From: an uncultured Rhodopila sp.
GTDB lineage: Bacteria > Pseudomonadota > Alphaproteobacteria > Acetobacterales > Acetobacteraceae
Direction: 5' to 3'
Assembly (NCBI GenBank): GCA_903851415.1
Contig: CAINOE010000182.1
Location: 1-45,391, forward strand
DNA length: 45,391 nt
Positions 1 to 8,290 of this stretch are shown here, piece by piece. A model generated the notes under the pieces. That model did not search any database. It was not told the origin of the DNA and was given only the letters and a program-made list of their open reading frames with translations. The position numbers and the translations under genes are program-made. The first letter of the stretch is position 1. Each line of letters begins with the position of its first letter.

Positions 1-60
1 ATCCAAGCCTTCAATTCACTGGCCGGAGGCGAAGATCCAGTTTATGATTTTGTTTTCTGA
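1..60 (+). CDS. Possible 3' end of an upstream gene (partial)
   Basis: Frame 1 is open from the window edge and ends in TGA at 58-60, giving 19 residues that end in DPVYDFVF. No family can be recognised from so short a tail, and the call rests only on an open frame that stops just where a perfect palindrome begins. The stop codon lies inside the left arm of that palindrome. It may be chance. Confidence 0.25.
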   Translation: MQAFNSLAGGEDPVYDFVF

Positions 61-102
61 TCGCATCGATCGGTCAGCTAGCTGACCGATCGATGCGATC
101 AG
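57..102. repeat. Perfect 46-bp palindrome without a loop
   Basis: Every base from 57 to 79 pairs with its mirror base from 102 back to 80, so the whole 46 bp is a perfect inverted repeat centred between 79 and 80. It contains GATCGCATCGATCGGTCAGC and its complement. No T-run follows on either strand, so it is a poor intrinsic terminator. It sits between two convergent reading frames and overlaps the TGA of the upstream one. It could be a protein-binding site, a cruciform-forming site or a mobile-element scar. Confidence 0.9.
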
Positions 103-111
103 GCCACGGAC

Positions 112-261
112 CTATTTACACAGTAGATCGGACACTCCCCGGAGGACGGCGTTAAGGGCCTCCAAGTCCAATTCGGTGTTCTGCCAGTCCCACTTGTTGT
201 GGCCGGCACGGATAGCATCGCCGCGGTCAATGAAGACCGCAACAGTCACAGGAGTTGTCAT
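112..261 (-). CDS. Small ORF, NYN/LabA-like N-terminal fragment (49 aa)
   Basis: This reads ATG at 261 to TAG at 112-114 and encodes 49 residues. A GAGG Shine-Dalgarno-like motif lies six bases before the ATG. The N-terminus contains VAVFIDRGDAIRAGH followed by an acidic helix, which resembles the first strand and catalytic Asp of NYN/PIN-like nucleases. The rest of such a domain (normally well over 100 residues) is missing, so this may be a truncated remnant or a genuine small protein. The frame stops ten bases before the 46-bp palindrome. Family assignment is by eye and weak. Confidence 0.4.
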   Translation of the reverse strand: MTTPVTVAVFIDRGDAIRAGHNKWDWQNTELDLEALNAVLRGVSDLLCK

Positions 262-421
262 CTAAAACCTCGCCGAGGAGGAGATCCGGCCCAAGACCGG
301 TTCAATGACCCGCCTAGCGAGCGTCGATCTTATCCGCGTCCACCCATCTAGGCAATCGTCGATTTCGAATTACAGTCGAGGCTGCCACGATCCTGTCCCG
401 GTCCGAACACGCGCAGAACGA

Positions 422-709
422 TCACATCACCAGCCGTCTCGCTGCGGCCGGTATCCGGGCCACCCGATACAGCACCCGGTAGCCGCCGTCGCAGGGCAGT
501 TCCCGCACTCCGGCGTGCTGACCGACGGGGAACAGACAGGGATGAATACGCAAGCGCCAGATCGCAGCACGGATGGCGGACAACTTGCGACGCGCAGCGG
601 CCCCGGCGCCCGGCTGGGTCAGCCAGCCGTTGATCGCGTCAAGATCGGCCAGTGCCCGGTCGGTATAACGCAGCCGTCTCGGCGGGATGCGGTCGCCGGA
701 CGCGCTCAC
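422..709 (-). CDS. ParE/RelE-family toxin
   Basis: A 95-residue protein with the pattern of ParE/RelE ribosome- or gyrase-targeting toxins: an N-terminal strand (RYTDRALADLDAINGWL), two helices, then the strands GVRELPCDGGYRVLYRV that form the conserved sheet. Length is typical for the family. It begins with GTG at 707-709, and the upstream partner's stop overlaps it as GTGA, so the two are translationally coupled. The conserved C-terminal arginine context (RVLYRVARIPAAARRL) is present but the tail is slightly unusual. The target (gyrase or mRNA) cannot be decided from sequence. Confidence 0.8.
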   Translation of the reverse strand: MSASGDRIPPRRLRYTDRALADLDAINGWLTQPGAGAAARRKLSAIRAAIWRLRIHPCLFPVGQHAGVRELPCDGGYRVLYRVARIPAAARRLVM

Positions 710-930
710 TGACTTTCCGGCTCAGCTTTCGCGTAGGGAACCGGCAACTCGCGATTGGTGCCGATGCTGTCGATCCAGGCATCCACATCAGCCTCATCGA
801 CCAGCCGCCCGGCAGCGATGTCGGCGTCTGCCTCTGCGATCATGGCAGCTTCCCGGGCGTACCGGCGCTGTCGCTCAGCCTCGGTTTCGGGGCCTGGCGG
901 CTGGCCGCTGTCCGGATTCACCGTGTCCAT
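706..930 (-). CDS. ParD-like antitoxin of the adjacent toxin
   Basis: Encodes about 74 residues from the ATG at 930. The frame is open further upstream, but the upstream residues look non-coding. The C-terminal half, IAAGRLVDEADVDAWIDSI, matches the toxin-wrapping segment typical of ParD/RelB-type antitoxins (a helix with GR.V....V..W.). The N-terminal half is charged and would hold the DNA-binding dimerisation part. Its stop overlaps the toxin GTG. No strong ribosome-binding site precedes the ATG, so the start is moderately sure. It probably neutralises the toxin and represses this operon. Confidence 0.7.
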   Translation of the reverse strand: MDTVNPDSGQPPGPETEAERQRRYAREAAMIAEADADIAAGRLVDEADVDAWIDSIGTNRELPVPYAKAEPESQ

Positions 931-1105
931 AGCGTTGAAGATAGTCCAGCAGTCGAGCGGTTGCCATACTTGACGAGGGCTGTCCGCTCCATCTCCCAAC
1001 CCATCATCTCGCTTGAGCCCCAACCCCCCGCCGCGCTACAGCCTGACCATCGGCCTGGATCGGGGGACAGCCGAACACGCCACCCGCGCTCTCGAAAGGC
1101 CCCCC

Positions 1106-2515
1106 ATGAAGCCGTCCCGCACGCCCCGACTCGCCGCGGCCCTGCTGCTGATCCCCATCGCCGCATACGCCCGGGCCCCGGAAGCCGAACTGCTCGACGC
1201 GCTGTCGCTGATCAGCTTCGGCCTGCTCGCCCCCCGCGACCCGCCGCCGCAGGTGACGCATGACGGCGACCTCTACCGCGTCCGCGTGCCGCTCCCCGCG
1301 CTGGCCGAACCGCCGGACGCCGCGGTCGAGGCAACCGCCCGGCCGCTGGACGCCGGCATCTGGGACATCACCGCCCTCACCCTGCCCCCGGCCGGCGTCC
1401 TCAACACCCCCGGTCAGGCGAAAGCGGCGCCCGGACTTCTGACCTTCGCCATCGGCCGGCAGAGCTTCCACGCCAAAGTCGATCCCACCCTGGCCACCCC
1501 GTCGCCCTTCAAGGCGCAGCTCGGCAAGATCACGATACGCACCGACAACGCCCCGCAGCACACCGAGCAAACGATCGCGCAGTACAGCACGGACGGCACG
1601 CTGTCCGGCGACGGCCACGGACGCATGAACGCGCACGTGCTGGGCGCGCTGACCAACTGGCTGATCACCGGGGCGGGCGACAAGCCGTCCGACAGCTTCA
1701 GCCTGTCGATGCGCTCCGCCGCTGTCCGATACACTGTCGAAGGCATGGACCGCGCCCGCGCGGAGCATCTGCGCGCCACCCTCCAGAACCGGCCCGCCGC
1801 CGCGCCGGCACAGGACCTCAGCCCGGCCGACCGCGAGCGGCTGCATGCCATGATCGACGATTTCGGCGCGCTGCTGACCCGCTTCGACCTCGACGAAACC
1901 ATCGAGGGCGTGCGGTTCGAGGCCGCCGGCAGCAACCGGTTCGAACTCGGCAGCGTCCGGCTCGGCCTCGCCGGAGACTTGCGCGACGGCCGGGTGAACG
2001 CCCATCTCGATATCGGCGTCGCAGACCCGTCGGCCACCATCGTGCCGCCGGAATACGCCGCGCTGATGCCGCACCTTGTGACGATCCGTCCCGCCGTCTC
2101 CGGCGTGCGCGGCGAGGCGCTGACGCAATGGCTGCGCGACGCCACCGCCGAGGGCGCCGACGCAACCGCGCTGCAAACCCGCGCCATGGCCCTGCTGGAC
2201 GATCCACAGGCGCGTGTCGGCGTTGAAAGCCTGCTGATCGAGACCGGTCCGCTGACGGTTCAGGGGTCCGCCCGGCTCGTCGCTTTGCCGGGCAACACCC
2301 CGGGGTACAGCGTCCACCTGACCGCCCGGGGGCTGGATGCGATGATGGCCACGCTTCAGCAGAACCCGAACGCGATACAGCTCATTCCCATGATCTTCCT
2401 GGCCAAGGGGATGGCGAAGCCGCAGGGCGACCTCCTGGTCTGGGACATCAACTACGCCAACGGCGCCGTCACCGTGAACAACCTGCCGCTCGCTCAGCCC
2501 CCAGCCAGACGGTAG
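1106..2515 (+). CDS. Secreted/periplasmic protein of unknown function
   Basis: A 469-residue protein chosen to start at ATG 1106, where a Sec signal peptide begins: MKPSR, then a hydrophobic stretch LAAALLLIPIAA ending in AYARA. The mature part alternates beta-rich segments such as ITALTLPPAGVLN and FELGSVRLGLAGDL with a conserved-looking helical middle, and ends in NYANGAVTVNNLPL. The pattern of a large beta-rich periplasmic protein recalls DUF2125/DUF945-like envelope proteins, but I cannot assign a family. It is convergent with the methyltransferase on the other strand and overlaps its end by 22 bp. Confidence 0.8.
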   Translation: MKPSRTPRLAAALLLIPIAAYARAPEAELLDALSLISFGLLAPRDPPPQVTHDGDLYRVRVPLPALAEPPDAAVEATARPLDAGIWDITALTLPPAGVLNTPGQAKAAPGLLTFAIGRQSFHAKVDPTLATPSPFKAQLGKITIRTDNAPQHTEQTIAQYSTDGTLSGDGHGRMNAHVLGALTNWLITGAGDKPSDSFSLSMRSAAVRYTVEGMDRARAEHLRATLQNRPAAAPAQDLSPADRERLHAMIDDFGALLTRFDLDETIEGVRFEAAGSNRFELGSVRLGLAGDLRDGRVNAHLDIGVADPSATIVPPEYAALMPHLVTIRPAVSGVRGEALTQWLRDATAEGADATALQTRAMALLDDPQARVGVESLLIETGPLTVQGSARLVALPGNTPGYSVHLTARGLDAMMATLQQNPNAIQLIPMIFLAKGMAKPQGDLLVWDINYANGAVTVNNLPLAQPPARR

Positions 2516-3135
2516 AGCACCACCTCGCGGACGGTGCGGTCCTCCAGTTCCAGCGTGGTGTCGATCCGGTACGACCCGAACGGCGACAGCCCCGATTTCG
2601 GCAGATACGCCCGCCCCGGGTCTGCGATCCACACCTCGGCGACCGAGGCCATCGCCGTCAGCCAGGGCATGATATGGCCGGTCATCGGCGCCTCGTAGCA
2701 GACATCGCCGCACAGGATCAGGTCCCAGCGGCACACCCCGCCGACGACGTCGCCGGCCGTGCCCAAAACAACGCCATTGGCCGCGGCGTTCATCCGCAGC
2801 GCGGCCAGCGCAAGGGGGTCGATCTCGGACGCCTCCACGGACGCAGCGCCCGCCATCGCGCAGGCGATCGCGGCGATGCCGCAGCCGGCGGCAAAATCGA
2901 GCACCCGCTTGCCGGCGACCAATCCCGGATTGTCCAGGATGTGCCGCGCGAAGGCCCGGCCGCCCGGCCAGGCGAAGGCCCAGAACGGCGGCTCGACATT
3001 GCGCTCCGCCAGCCAGGCTTCCGTCGCCTGCCATATCGGCGTGATTTCAGAAGCGAGATGCAGCCGGATTTCCGGCACCTGCGGCGCAGCGGCGATCACC
3101 GTGTTGGCGCGGATGAACGCCTCAGCGTCGTTCAG
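2494..3135 (-). CDS. Class I SAM-dependent methyltransferase (ETFB-lysine methyltransferase/PrmA-like)
   Basis: The protein carries SAM-binding motif I as VLDFAAGCGIAAIA, an acidic ribose-binding residue in VEASEIDPLAL, and motif IV as LILCGDVCYE. The N-terminal ITPIWQATEAWL and PPFWAFAWPGG segments are typical of small methyltransferases related to ETFBKMT and ribosomal-protein lysine methyltransferases. The start is unclear. Family-like sequence (FIRANTVI) reaches upstream of the only usual codon, a GTG at 3099. The only in-frame codon at the expected place is a CTG at 3133-3135 that overlaps the ubiA stop. It is probably translated by coupling to ubiA. Substrate unknown. Confidence 0.85.
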   Translation of the reverse strand: MNDAEAFIRANTVIAAAPQVPEIRLHLASEITPIWQATEAWLAERNVEPPFWAFAWPGGRAFARHILDNPGLVAGKRVLDFAAGCGIAAIACAMAGAASVEASEIDPLALAALRMNAAANGVVLGTAGDVVGGVCRWDLILCGDVCYEAPMTGHIMPWLTAMASVAEVWIADPGRAYLPKSGLSPFGSYRIDTTLELEDRTVREVVLYRLAGG

Positions 3136-4025
3136 AGCCAGCCCGCCAGGATCGCCAGACCCACGGTCAACCCGACCTCCCGGTTGGCGCGGAACAGCTT
3201 CAGGCAGCCGGCGGGATCGTGGATGTCCAGCGCGATCACCTGCCGCGCCAGCAGCGCCGCCGGCAGGATCAGCGCCGGATAGAACCAGCCTCCCAGCCCG
3301 GCCAGCCAGCCCGCCAGGCCCAAGACGACCACCGTGGCGCCGTAGCAGACCGCCAGGAACGGCCGGGTCTTCTCGCCGAACAGCCGCGCCGTCGAGCGCA
3401 CCCCGACGATCGCGTCGTCCTCGCGGTCCTGGTGGGCATAGATCGTGTCGAAGCCCAAATCCCACAGGATCGCCGCGGTATAGATCGCCACCCAGCCCCA
3501 ATCCAGCCGCCCGGTGCCGGCGGCGTAGCCCATCGGCGCGCCGAACCCGAAGGTGAACCCCATGATCAATTGGGGCCACCACGTGAACCGCTTGGCCAGC
3601 GGATACAGCCCCACCAGCAGCAGCGACCCGACGCCCAGCGCCTGGCACAGCGGATTGAGCTGCAGCAGCACCACCAGGGCCACCGACAGCAGCACCGCCA
3701 GGAAGGTCAGCGCCTGCATCGGCCGCAGCGCCCCGGAGGCCAACGGGCGGCCGACGGTGCGCGCCACCATGCGGTCGATGTCGCGGTCCCACAGGTCGTT
3801 GATCACGCAGCCGGCCGCCCGCATCGCCAGGCTGCCGATGCCGAACAGCGCGAGCAGCCGGATCGTCTCCGCGGGCGGCGCGCGGGTGATCAGAATCCCC
3901 CACAATCCCGGCAGGAACAGCAGCCAGGTGCCGATGGGCCTGTCAACCCGGGCGAGAAGCAGGTAGGGCAGCCAGGAGCGCGGCAAACGGGCAACCCAGC
4001 CGTGAGCGACAATGTCTGTATGCAT
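3132..4025 (-). CDS. ubiA: 4-hydroxybenzoate polyprenyltransferase UbiA
   Basis: An integral-membrane prenyltransferase that attaches the polyprenyl chain to 4-hydroxybenzoate in ubiquinone synthesis. The first Asp-rich motif is NDLWDRDIDR and the second is YAHQDREDD, both of which bind Mg-prenyl diphosphate. The protein has many hydrophobic helices and the family signature RPIGTWLLFLPGLWG near the N-terminus. At 297 residues from ATG 4025 the length is usual. A longer frame opens at 4085 but adds a polar leader not seen in the family. It is divergent from rsmE, leaving a short shared promoter region at 4026-4083. Confidence 0.95.
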   Translation of the reverse strand: MHTDIVAHGWVARLPRSWLPYLLLARVDRPIGTWLLFLPGLWGILITRAPPAETIRLLALFGIGSLAMRAAGCVINDLWDRDIDRMVARTVGRPLASGALRPMQALTFLAVLLSVALVVLLQLNPLCQALGVGSLLLVGLYPLAKRFTWWPQLIMGFTFGFGAPMGYAAGTGRLDWGWVAIYTAAILWDLGFDTIYAHQDREDDAIVGVRSTARLFGEKTRPFLAVCYGATVVVLGLAGWLAGLGGWFYPALILPAALLARQVIALDIHDPAGCLKLFRANREVGLTVGLAILAGWL

Positions 4026-4083
4026 GCAAGAGAGGTTTTGTTCGTCAAACCATGGTTTCGTCAACCGTCCTTCTTTCACAAGC

Positions 4084-4782
4084 ATGATCCGGCTTCATGT
4101 CGAGGCGGCACTGGCGGCCGGACAGACCATCGACGCCACCCCCGGCCAGGCCCACTACCTCGCCACCGTCATGCGCCGTTCGGCTGGCGACAGCGTCAGG
4201 CTGTTCAATGGACGGGATGGGGAATGGGAGGCCCGGATCGCGGCGTTGGGTCGAGGCAAGGCCGCGTTCACGGTTGAAAGGCTCGTCAGGCCGCAGGCGG
4301 ACGACGCCGATGTGTGGCTGATGTTCGCCGTGCTGAAGCGGGACACGACGGACCTGGTGGTGCAGAAGGCCACCGAGCTCGGGGTCTCCGCCCTGCTGCC
4401 CGTCTTCACCGAACGCACCAATGCCGCCCGGGTCAACGCGCAGCGGCTGGAGGCGATTGCGGTCGAGGCGGCGGAACAGAGCGAGCGGCTGACCGTTCCG
4501 GTGCTGCATCCCGCCCGCCCGCTGCATGAAGCTTTGGCGGACTGGCCAGCGGATCGCGGTTTGTTCGCGGCGATGGAGCGGGCCGAGGCGCCGCCCCTGA
4601 CACCCGCCCGCAGCCCCGCAGCCCTGCTCATCGGCCCGGAAGGCGGCTTCGGTCCTCGGGATTGCATGCTGCTGGAGCAATGCGGGTTCGTGCGTCCGGT
4701 GTCGCTCGGGCCGCGGATATTGCGGGCCGAAACAGCTTGCATTGTCGGTCTGGCCTTGTTGCAGGCGCCCGGCTGTGGCTAG
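4084..4782 (+). CDS. rsmE: 16S rRNA (uracil1498-N3)-methyltransferase RsmE
   Basis: A 232-residue SPOUT-class enzyme that methylates N3 of U1498 in 16S rRNA using S-adenosylmethionine. The N-terminal PUA-like part contains HYLATVMR and the R..GD.V.L..G pattern. The C-terminal knotted domain contains KATELGVSALLPVFTERT, LIGPEGGF and SLGPRILRAETA, which form the SAM-binding trefoil knot. ATG 4084 begins the usual MIRLHVE N-terminus. The CATG there also offers an ATG on the opposite strand. It is followed after 99 bp by gshA. Confidence 0.95.
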   Translation: MIRLHVEAALAAGQTIDATPGQAHYLATVMRRSAGDSVRLFNGRDGEWEARIAALGRGKAAFTVERLVRPQADDADVWLMFAVLKRDTTDLVVQKATELGVSALLPVFTERTNAARVNAQRLEAIAVEAAEQSERLTVPVLHPARPLHEALADWPADRGLFAAMERAEAPPLTPARSPAALLIGPEGGFGPRDCMLLEQCGFVRPVSLGPRILRAETACIVGLALLQAPGCG

Positions 4783-4881
4783 TACTCGCTTCAACGATAC
4801 GCTCGGGTAACCCGGCCGCCGGCCGGACCGTGCGTTCGATCGCCAATAGGGCGTGTTCAACCAATTTGCCCCGGGAATCCC

Positions 4882-6261
4882 ATGTCCAACCCTGGAGACG
4901 CCGATCACACGCCGCTTACGTCGATCCGGCAGATGGCCGACTACCTGGCCACCGGGTGCAAGCCGGCGGAAGAATTCCGTATCGGCACCGAGCATGAGAA
5001 GTTCGGCTTCCGTCACGCCGATTTGGCGCCACCGCCGTATCTGCCGGCGGACGGGCAGCCGGGGAATATCCGCGACCTGCTGGTGGGCCTCGCCGCGTTC
5101 GACGGGGAGCCAATCCTGGACAGGGACAACCCCATCGGCGTGAAGCTGGGCGAGGCGTCGGTGTCGCTGGAGCCGGCGGGCCAGTTGGAGCTGTCGGGCG
5201 GCCCTCTGGTCAGCCTGCACGAGACGAAGCAGGAGCTGGAGACGCATTTCGATGAGGTGCGGGCGGTGTGCCGCGGCCTCGACATGGGGTTCGCGCCGCT
5301 GGGCTTCCATCCGCTGGCGCCGCGGGCGGCGATGCCGTGGATGCCGAAGGGGCGCTACGCCATCATGAAGCGGTATATGCCGGCGGTGGGGAGCCTCGGG
5401 CTGGACATGATGACGCGCACCTGCACGGTGCAGGTCAACCTGGACTTCTCGTCGGAGGCGGACATGCGGCGGAAGCTGCGCGTCTCCCTGCTGCTGCAGC
5501 CTCTGGCGACGGCGCTGTTCGCCAACTCGCCGTTCACCGAGGGCAAGCCGAACGGCTTCCTGTCCTACCGCGCGCAGGTCTGGACCGACACCGACAACCA
5601 CCGGGCCGGCATTCCGCAGGTGATGTTCGAGGACGGGTTCGGGTTCGAGCGCTACGCCGGGTGGGTCATCGAGAACGTGCCGATGTATTTCGTCTACCGC
5701 GACGGAGCGTATATCGACGTGGCCGGGCAGTCCTTCGCGGACTACATGGCCGGGCGCATCCCGGCCCTGGCAGGCGAGACCGCGACCTTGGGGGACTTCA
5801 AGGACCACCTGACAACGGCCTTCACCGACGTGCGGCTGAAGCGCTTCCTGGAGATGCGCGGCGCCGATGCCGGCCGCGCCGACATGATGCTCGCCCAGTC
5901 CGCCCTCTGGGTCGGCCTGCTGTATGATGATGCCGCGCTGGCCTCGGCCGAGGCGCTGCTGCGCGGCGCCGGGTGGGAGGATGCGGTGACGGCGCGGGCG
6001 GCCGTGCCCCGGCTGGGGCTGGCGGCGCCGTGGCGGGGCGGCACGCTGCGCGACATCGCCGGGCATGTGGTGGCGATCGCCCGGGACGGGCTGCGGGCGC
6101 GCGGGCTGCGCGATGCGGCCGGGAATGACGAGCAGGTGTTCCTGGCGCCGTTGCAGGAAATCGCCGAGGGGCGGCCGACGCAGGCGGAACACTGGCTGGC
6201 GCAGTATCACGGGGCGTGGCGCGGCGATGCCAGCCGGATATTTGCCGAGGCGGCGATCTGA
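4882..6261 (+). CDS. gshA: Glutamate-cysteine ligase, plant/alphaproteobacterial type
   Basis: Catalyses ATP-dependent joining of glutamate and cysteine, the first step of glutathione synthesis, in the cytoplasm. The 459-residue length and the landmarks FRIGTEHEKFGF, SLEPAGQLELSGGPL, ARTC-like TRTCTVQVNLDF, and NSPFTEGKPNGFLSYR match the class found in plants and alphaproteobacteria rather than E. coli GshA. A long match-like core runs from residue 15 to the end with no gap or frameshift. It is a stand-alone gene downstream of rsmE and convergent with the serine hydrolase gene that follows. Confidence 0.95.
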   Translation: MSNPGDADHTPLTSIRQMADYLATGCKPAEEFRIGTEHEKFGFRHADLAPPPYLPADGQPGNIRDLLVGLAAFDGEPILDRDNPIGVKLGEASVSLEPAGQLELSGGPLVSLHETKQELETHFDEVRAVCRGLDMGFAPLGFHPLAPRAAMPWMPKGRYAIMKRYMPAVGSLGLDMMTRTCTVQVNLDFSSEADMRRKLRVSLLLQPLATALFANSPFTEGKPNGFLSYRAQVWTDTDNHRAGIPQVMFEDGFGFERYAGWVIENVPMYFVYRDGAYIDVAGQSFADYMAGRIPALAGETATLGDFKDHLTTAFTDVRLKRFLEMRGADAGRADMMLAQSALWVGLLYDDAALASAEALLRGAGWEDAVTARAAVPRLGLAAPWRGGTLRDIAGHVVAIARDGLRARGLRDAAGNDEQVFLAPLQEIAEGRPTQAEHWLAQYHGAWRGDASRIFAEAAI

Positions 6262-6306
6262 CCTGCGGCCTTAACCGCTCCACACGCCGGTGCCCATCGG
6301 CAGGCG

Positions 6307-7851
6307 CTATTTGTCCGGCGAAAGGCGGGCCACCTGATCGACGAGAGCGTTGTTCTCGTTCGGATTGGTGATCTGCATGTGGACCTGACCGCCGGTGTCG
6401 GTGACGAACGCGACCGCATCCTGAAAGCCGTTGCCGTAGGTGGTCGAGCAGACCCGGTAGCCGTCGGCCGTCGGAAGCAGCACCCACTGGACGCCATCGG
6501 TCCGGGTCACCATCGGCAGCCCGTCAATGTATTGGACAGTCCATCCCTTCTCGTAGCGGCCGAGAAATGGCGCTATCGTTGCCTGCGGCACCTGATAGGC
6601 CGTGATGGCCTCTTTCAAGGCATGCACGACAGCCTTGGAACTGGCGTAGGCGGCTTCACGTGTCGCCAAAGCGGTCTGCGGCAAATTATACAGCCGCTCG
6701 ACGATATGGCCGCGGATCGCCTGATGAAACGTTTCCCCGGACTCGGTATTAGAGAACATCAGGATTCCGAGATTCCCATCCGGCAGCATGGTCATGTCGG
6801 TCTTAAAACCGTCGACACTGCCGTTGTGCCAGGTGTACTGGACGCCGTCGTAATCGATCTGCATCCAGCCCATGCCGTAGGATGTCGGGGGATTGGTCGT
6901 CACCGTCATAACGCCCTTCCAGGTTTCGGCCAGGGCGTCACGAGAGACGATACGGGTTCCGTCGGGTGTGACGCCGCCATTCAATTGCGTGATGAGATAG
7001 CGGGCCATGTCAAGCAGCGTCGTGGAGGTCGCGCCGGACGGGCTGACCATCTCCGCCTTCAGGTAGGGCTGCACCTGATTCGGTTGCTCGTCATAGCGCA
7101 GGTCGAAGCCATAGGATTTCGATACGTTGTCACTCAATGTCGCAGGATCACTCGTGATCGCCGTCGTCGGCATGCCCATCGGGTCGAACAGTCTTTGCTT
7201 CATCAGCGCCGCATAGGCTTCAGGCAGGTTGCCGAGTGCCGTGCCCTGCTGAAGAAGATAGAGGTACCCTGCGCCGGCATAAACGTAATCGTTATAGAAA
7301 TATTCCGTCTGCGGCGGCGCCAGGACAGGCAGAGTCGCAAGGGTCCGGAAAAAGACGCGCGGAGTCTGAAGGTCGATGTAGGGTTCGATTTCGCTCTCCC
7401 CGAGTCCCGTACTCATGTTCAACATGTGGCGCACGGTGGTTGAGTCGGTCAGTTCCCGGGTCGGGAACCGGTAGCGGGTTGAGATGGTCCGTACGAGCGT
7501 GTCCCAGCCATACTGCCCCTCATCGACAAGCATCGCGTTCAGCATTGACGTCATGGACTTGGTCGTCGAAGCGATCCGATGCACGCTATCGACGGAATAC
7601 GGCGCGCCGGTCTGCAGGTCCCGCACACCGAAACCTTTCGCGTATATCACTTCGCCATTTTGGATCAATGCGATCGCGGTGCCGATAATATCGAATACCG
7701 GCATTTCCTGCACGATCAGCGCCTCGATCTCGGCGATAAGCGCCGGAGTGAAAGACGGCCCGGAGCCGGTTGCGCCGGCGCGGGCGGCCGAAGTGCGAAG
7801 CGCCAGCGGCGCAAGCGCCATGGCGCCGAGGACAGAGCGGCGTTTGAACAA
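6307..7851 (-). CDS. Exported serine hydrolase, beta-lactamase/class C family
   Basis: A 514-residue protein with a twin-arginine signal (KRRSVLGAMA, hydrophobic stretch, ARAGA), so probably exported folded through Tat. The catalytic SxxK motif is S95-TT-K98. The third motif is H342-N-G, in place of KTG, typical of esterase/peptidase members. The second motif reads Y186-N-D, where YxN is usual. A C-terminal beta-barrel-like region (about 410-514) follows, as in DUF3471-type hydrolases. It could be an esterase, D-aminopeptidase or peptidoglycan hydrolase; beta-lactamase activity is not implied. Confidence 0.88.
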   Translation of the reverse strand: MFKRRSVLGAMALAPLALRTSAARAGATGSGPSFTPALIAEIEALIVQEMPVFDIIGTAIALIQNGEVIYAKGFGVRDLQTGAPYSVDSVHRIASTTKSMTSMLNAMLVDEGQYGWDTLVRTISTRYRFPTRELTDSTTVRHMLNMSTGLGESEIEPYIDLQTPRVFFRTLATLPVLAPPQTEYFYNDYVYAGAGYLYLLQQGTALGNLPEAYAALMKQRLFDPMGMPTTAITSDPATLSDNVSKSYGFDLRYDEQPNQVQPYLKAEMVSPSGATSTTLLDMARYLITQLNGGVTPDGTRIVSRDALAETWKGVMTVTTNPPTSYGMGWMQIDYDGVQYTWHNGSVDGFKTDMTMLPDGNLGILMFSNTESGETFHQAIRGHIVERLYNLPQTALATREAAYASSKAVVHALKEAITAYQVPQATIAPFLGRYEKGWTVQYIDGLPMVTRTDGVQWVLLPTADGYRVCSTTYGNGFQDAVAFVTDTGGQVHMQITNPNENNALVDQVARLSPDK

Positions 7852-8248
7852 AAGAATGACTCCCCCGGGGAAAGGATAGCTGGCCTTGCCTTGATCGATG
7901 TTCTTACATTATGACTTCGCCACCCATCGTGATCGGCAGATGATAATTGTCAACCCGCACCGCAAAGACTCACCGGTTCGTGAACATTGCACCTGTTGTT
8001 TGACTGATTGTCCTGAAGCGGTCATTCGCTGCCGCCCGGGCTGTTTTGCAGCGATGTTTCCAGATCCCCGCCCGTGTCCGCGCGGAAGCGCCGCTGCGTC
8101 GGCTGTGCCCGTGCTGCTGCTCATGCCGGCCGTTGCGGCATCATTTGGGCTTCAGGATCAGAACCTGGGACATAAAATTATGACAACGGAACCGTGATCG
8201 GGATGACGCTTGCCAGGGTCCAAAAATTGACCTTTTCTTGTTGAGGAC
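7852..8248. other. Intergenic region between divergent exported hydrolase genes
   Basis: About 400 bp separate the Tat-exported hydrolase (leftward) from the TAP-like hydrolase (rightward). An open frame at 7898-8197 exists but its residues (Cys/Arg/Pro-rich, no start context) do not look like a protein. The region must hold both promoters; a TTGACC at 8227-8232 is a possible -35 for the rightward gene. I see no RNA gene. Confidence 0.5.
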
Positions 8249-8268
8249 TTAGTTCCGGATGGAACTAA
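8249..8268. promoter_or_regulatory. Operator-like inverted repeat upstream of the TAP-like hydrolase
   Basis: TTAGTTCC at 8249-8256 and GGAACTAA at 8261-8268 are perfect complements separated by GGAT. The site lies 22 bp before the ATG and just after a possible -35 box (8227-8232), a position suited to repression by a dimeric regulator. No regulator gene is adjacent. That it is an operator is inference. Confidence 0.5.
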
Positions 8269-8290
8269 AAGTAAATTTTGGGGGATACAA

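Noticed and set aside
57..102. Intrinsic terminator
   Set aside because: Perfect stem but no loop and no T-run on either side.
1004..3034. Long open frames opposite or across real genes
   Set aside because: G/C-rich DNA gives long shadow frames; their residues are Arg/Gly/Ala-biased without motifs, and the real genes overlap them. The same applies to many other long frames in the window.
4026..4085. Longer UbiA start at 4085
   Set aside because: The added 20 residues are polar and unlike the family's N-terminus; MHTDIV at 4025 fits better.
7898..8197. 99-codon open frame on the plus strand
   Set aside because: No ribosome-binding site, odd Cys/Pro/Arg composition, no recognisable domain; likely non-coding.
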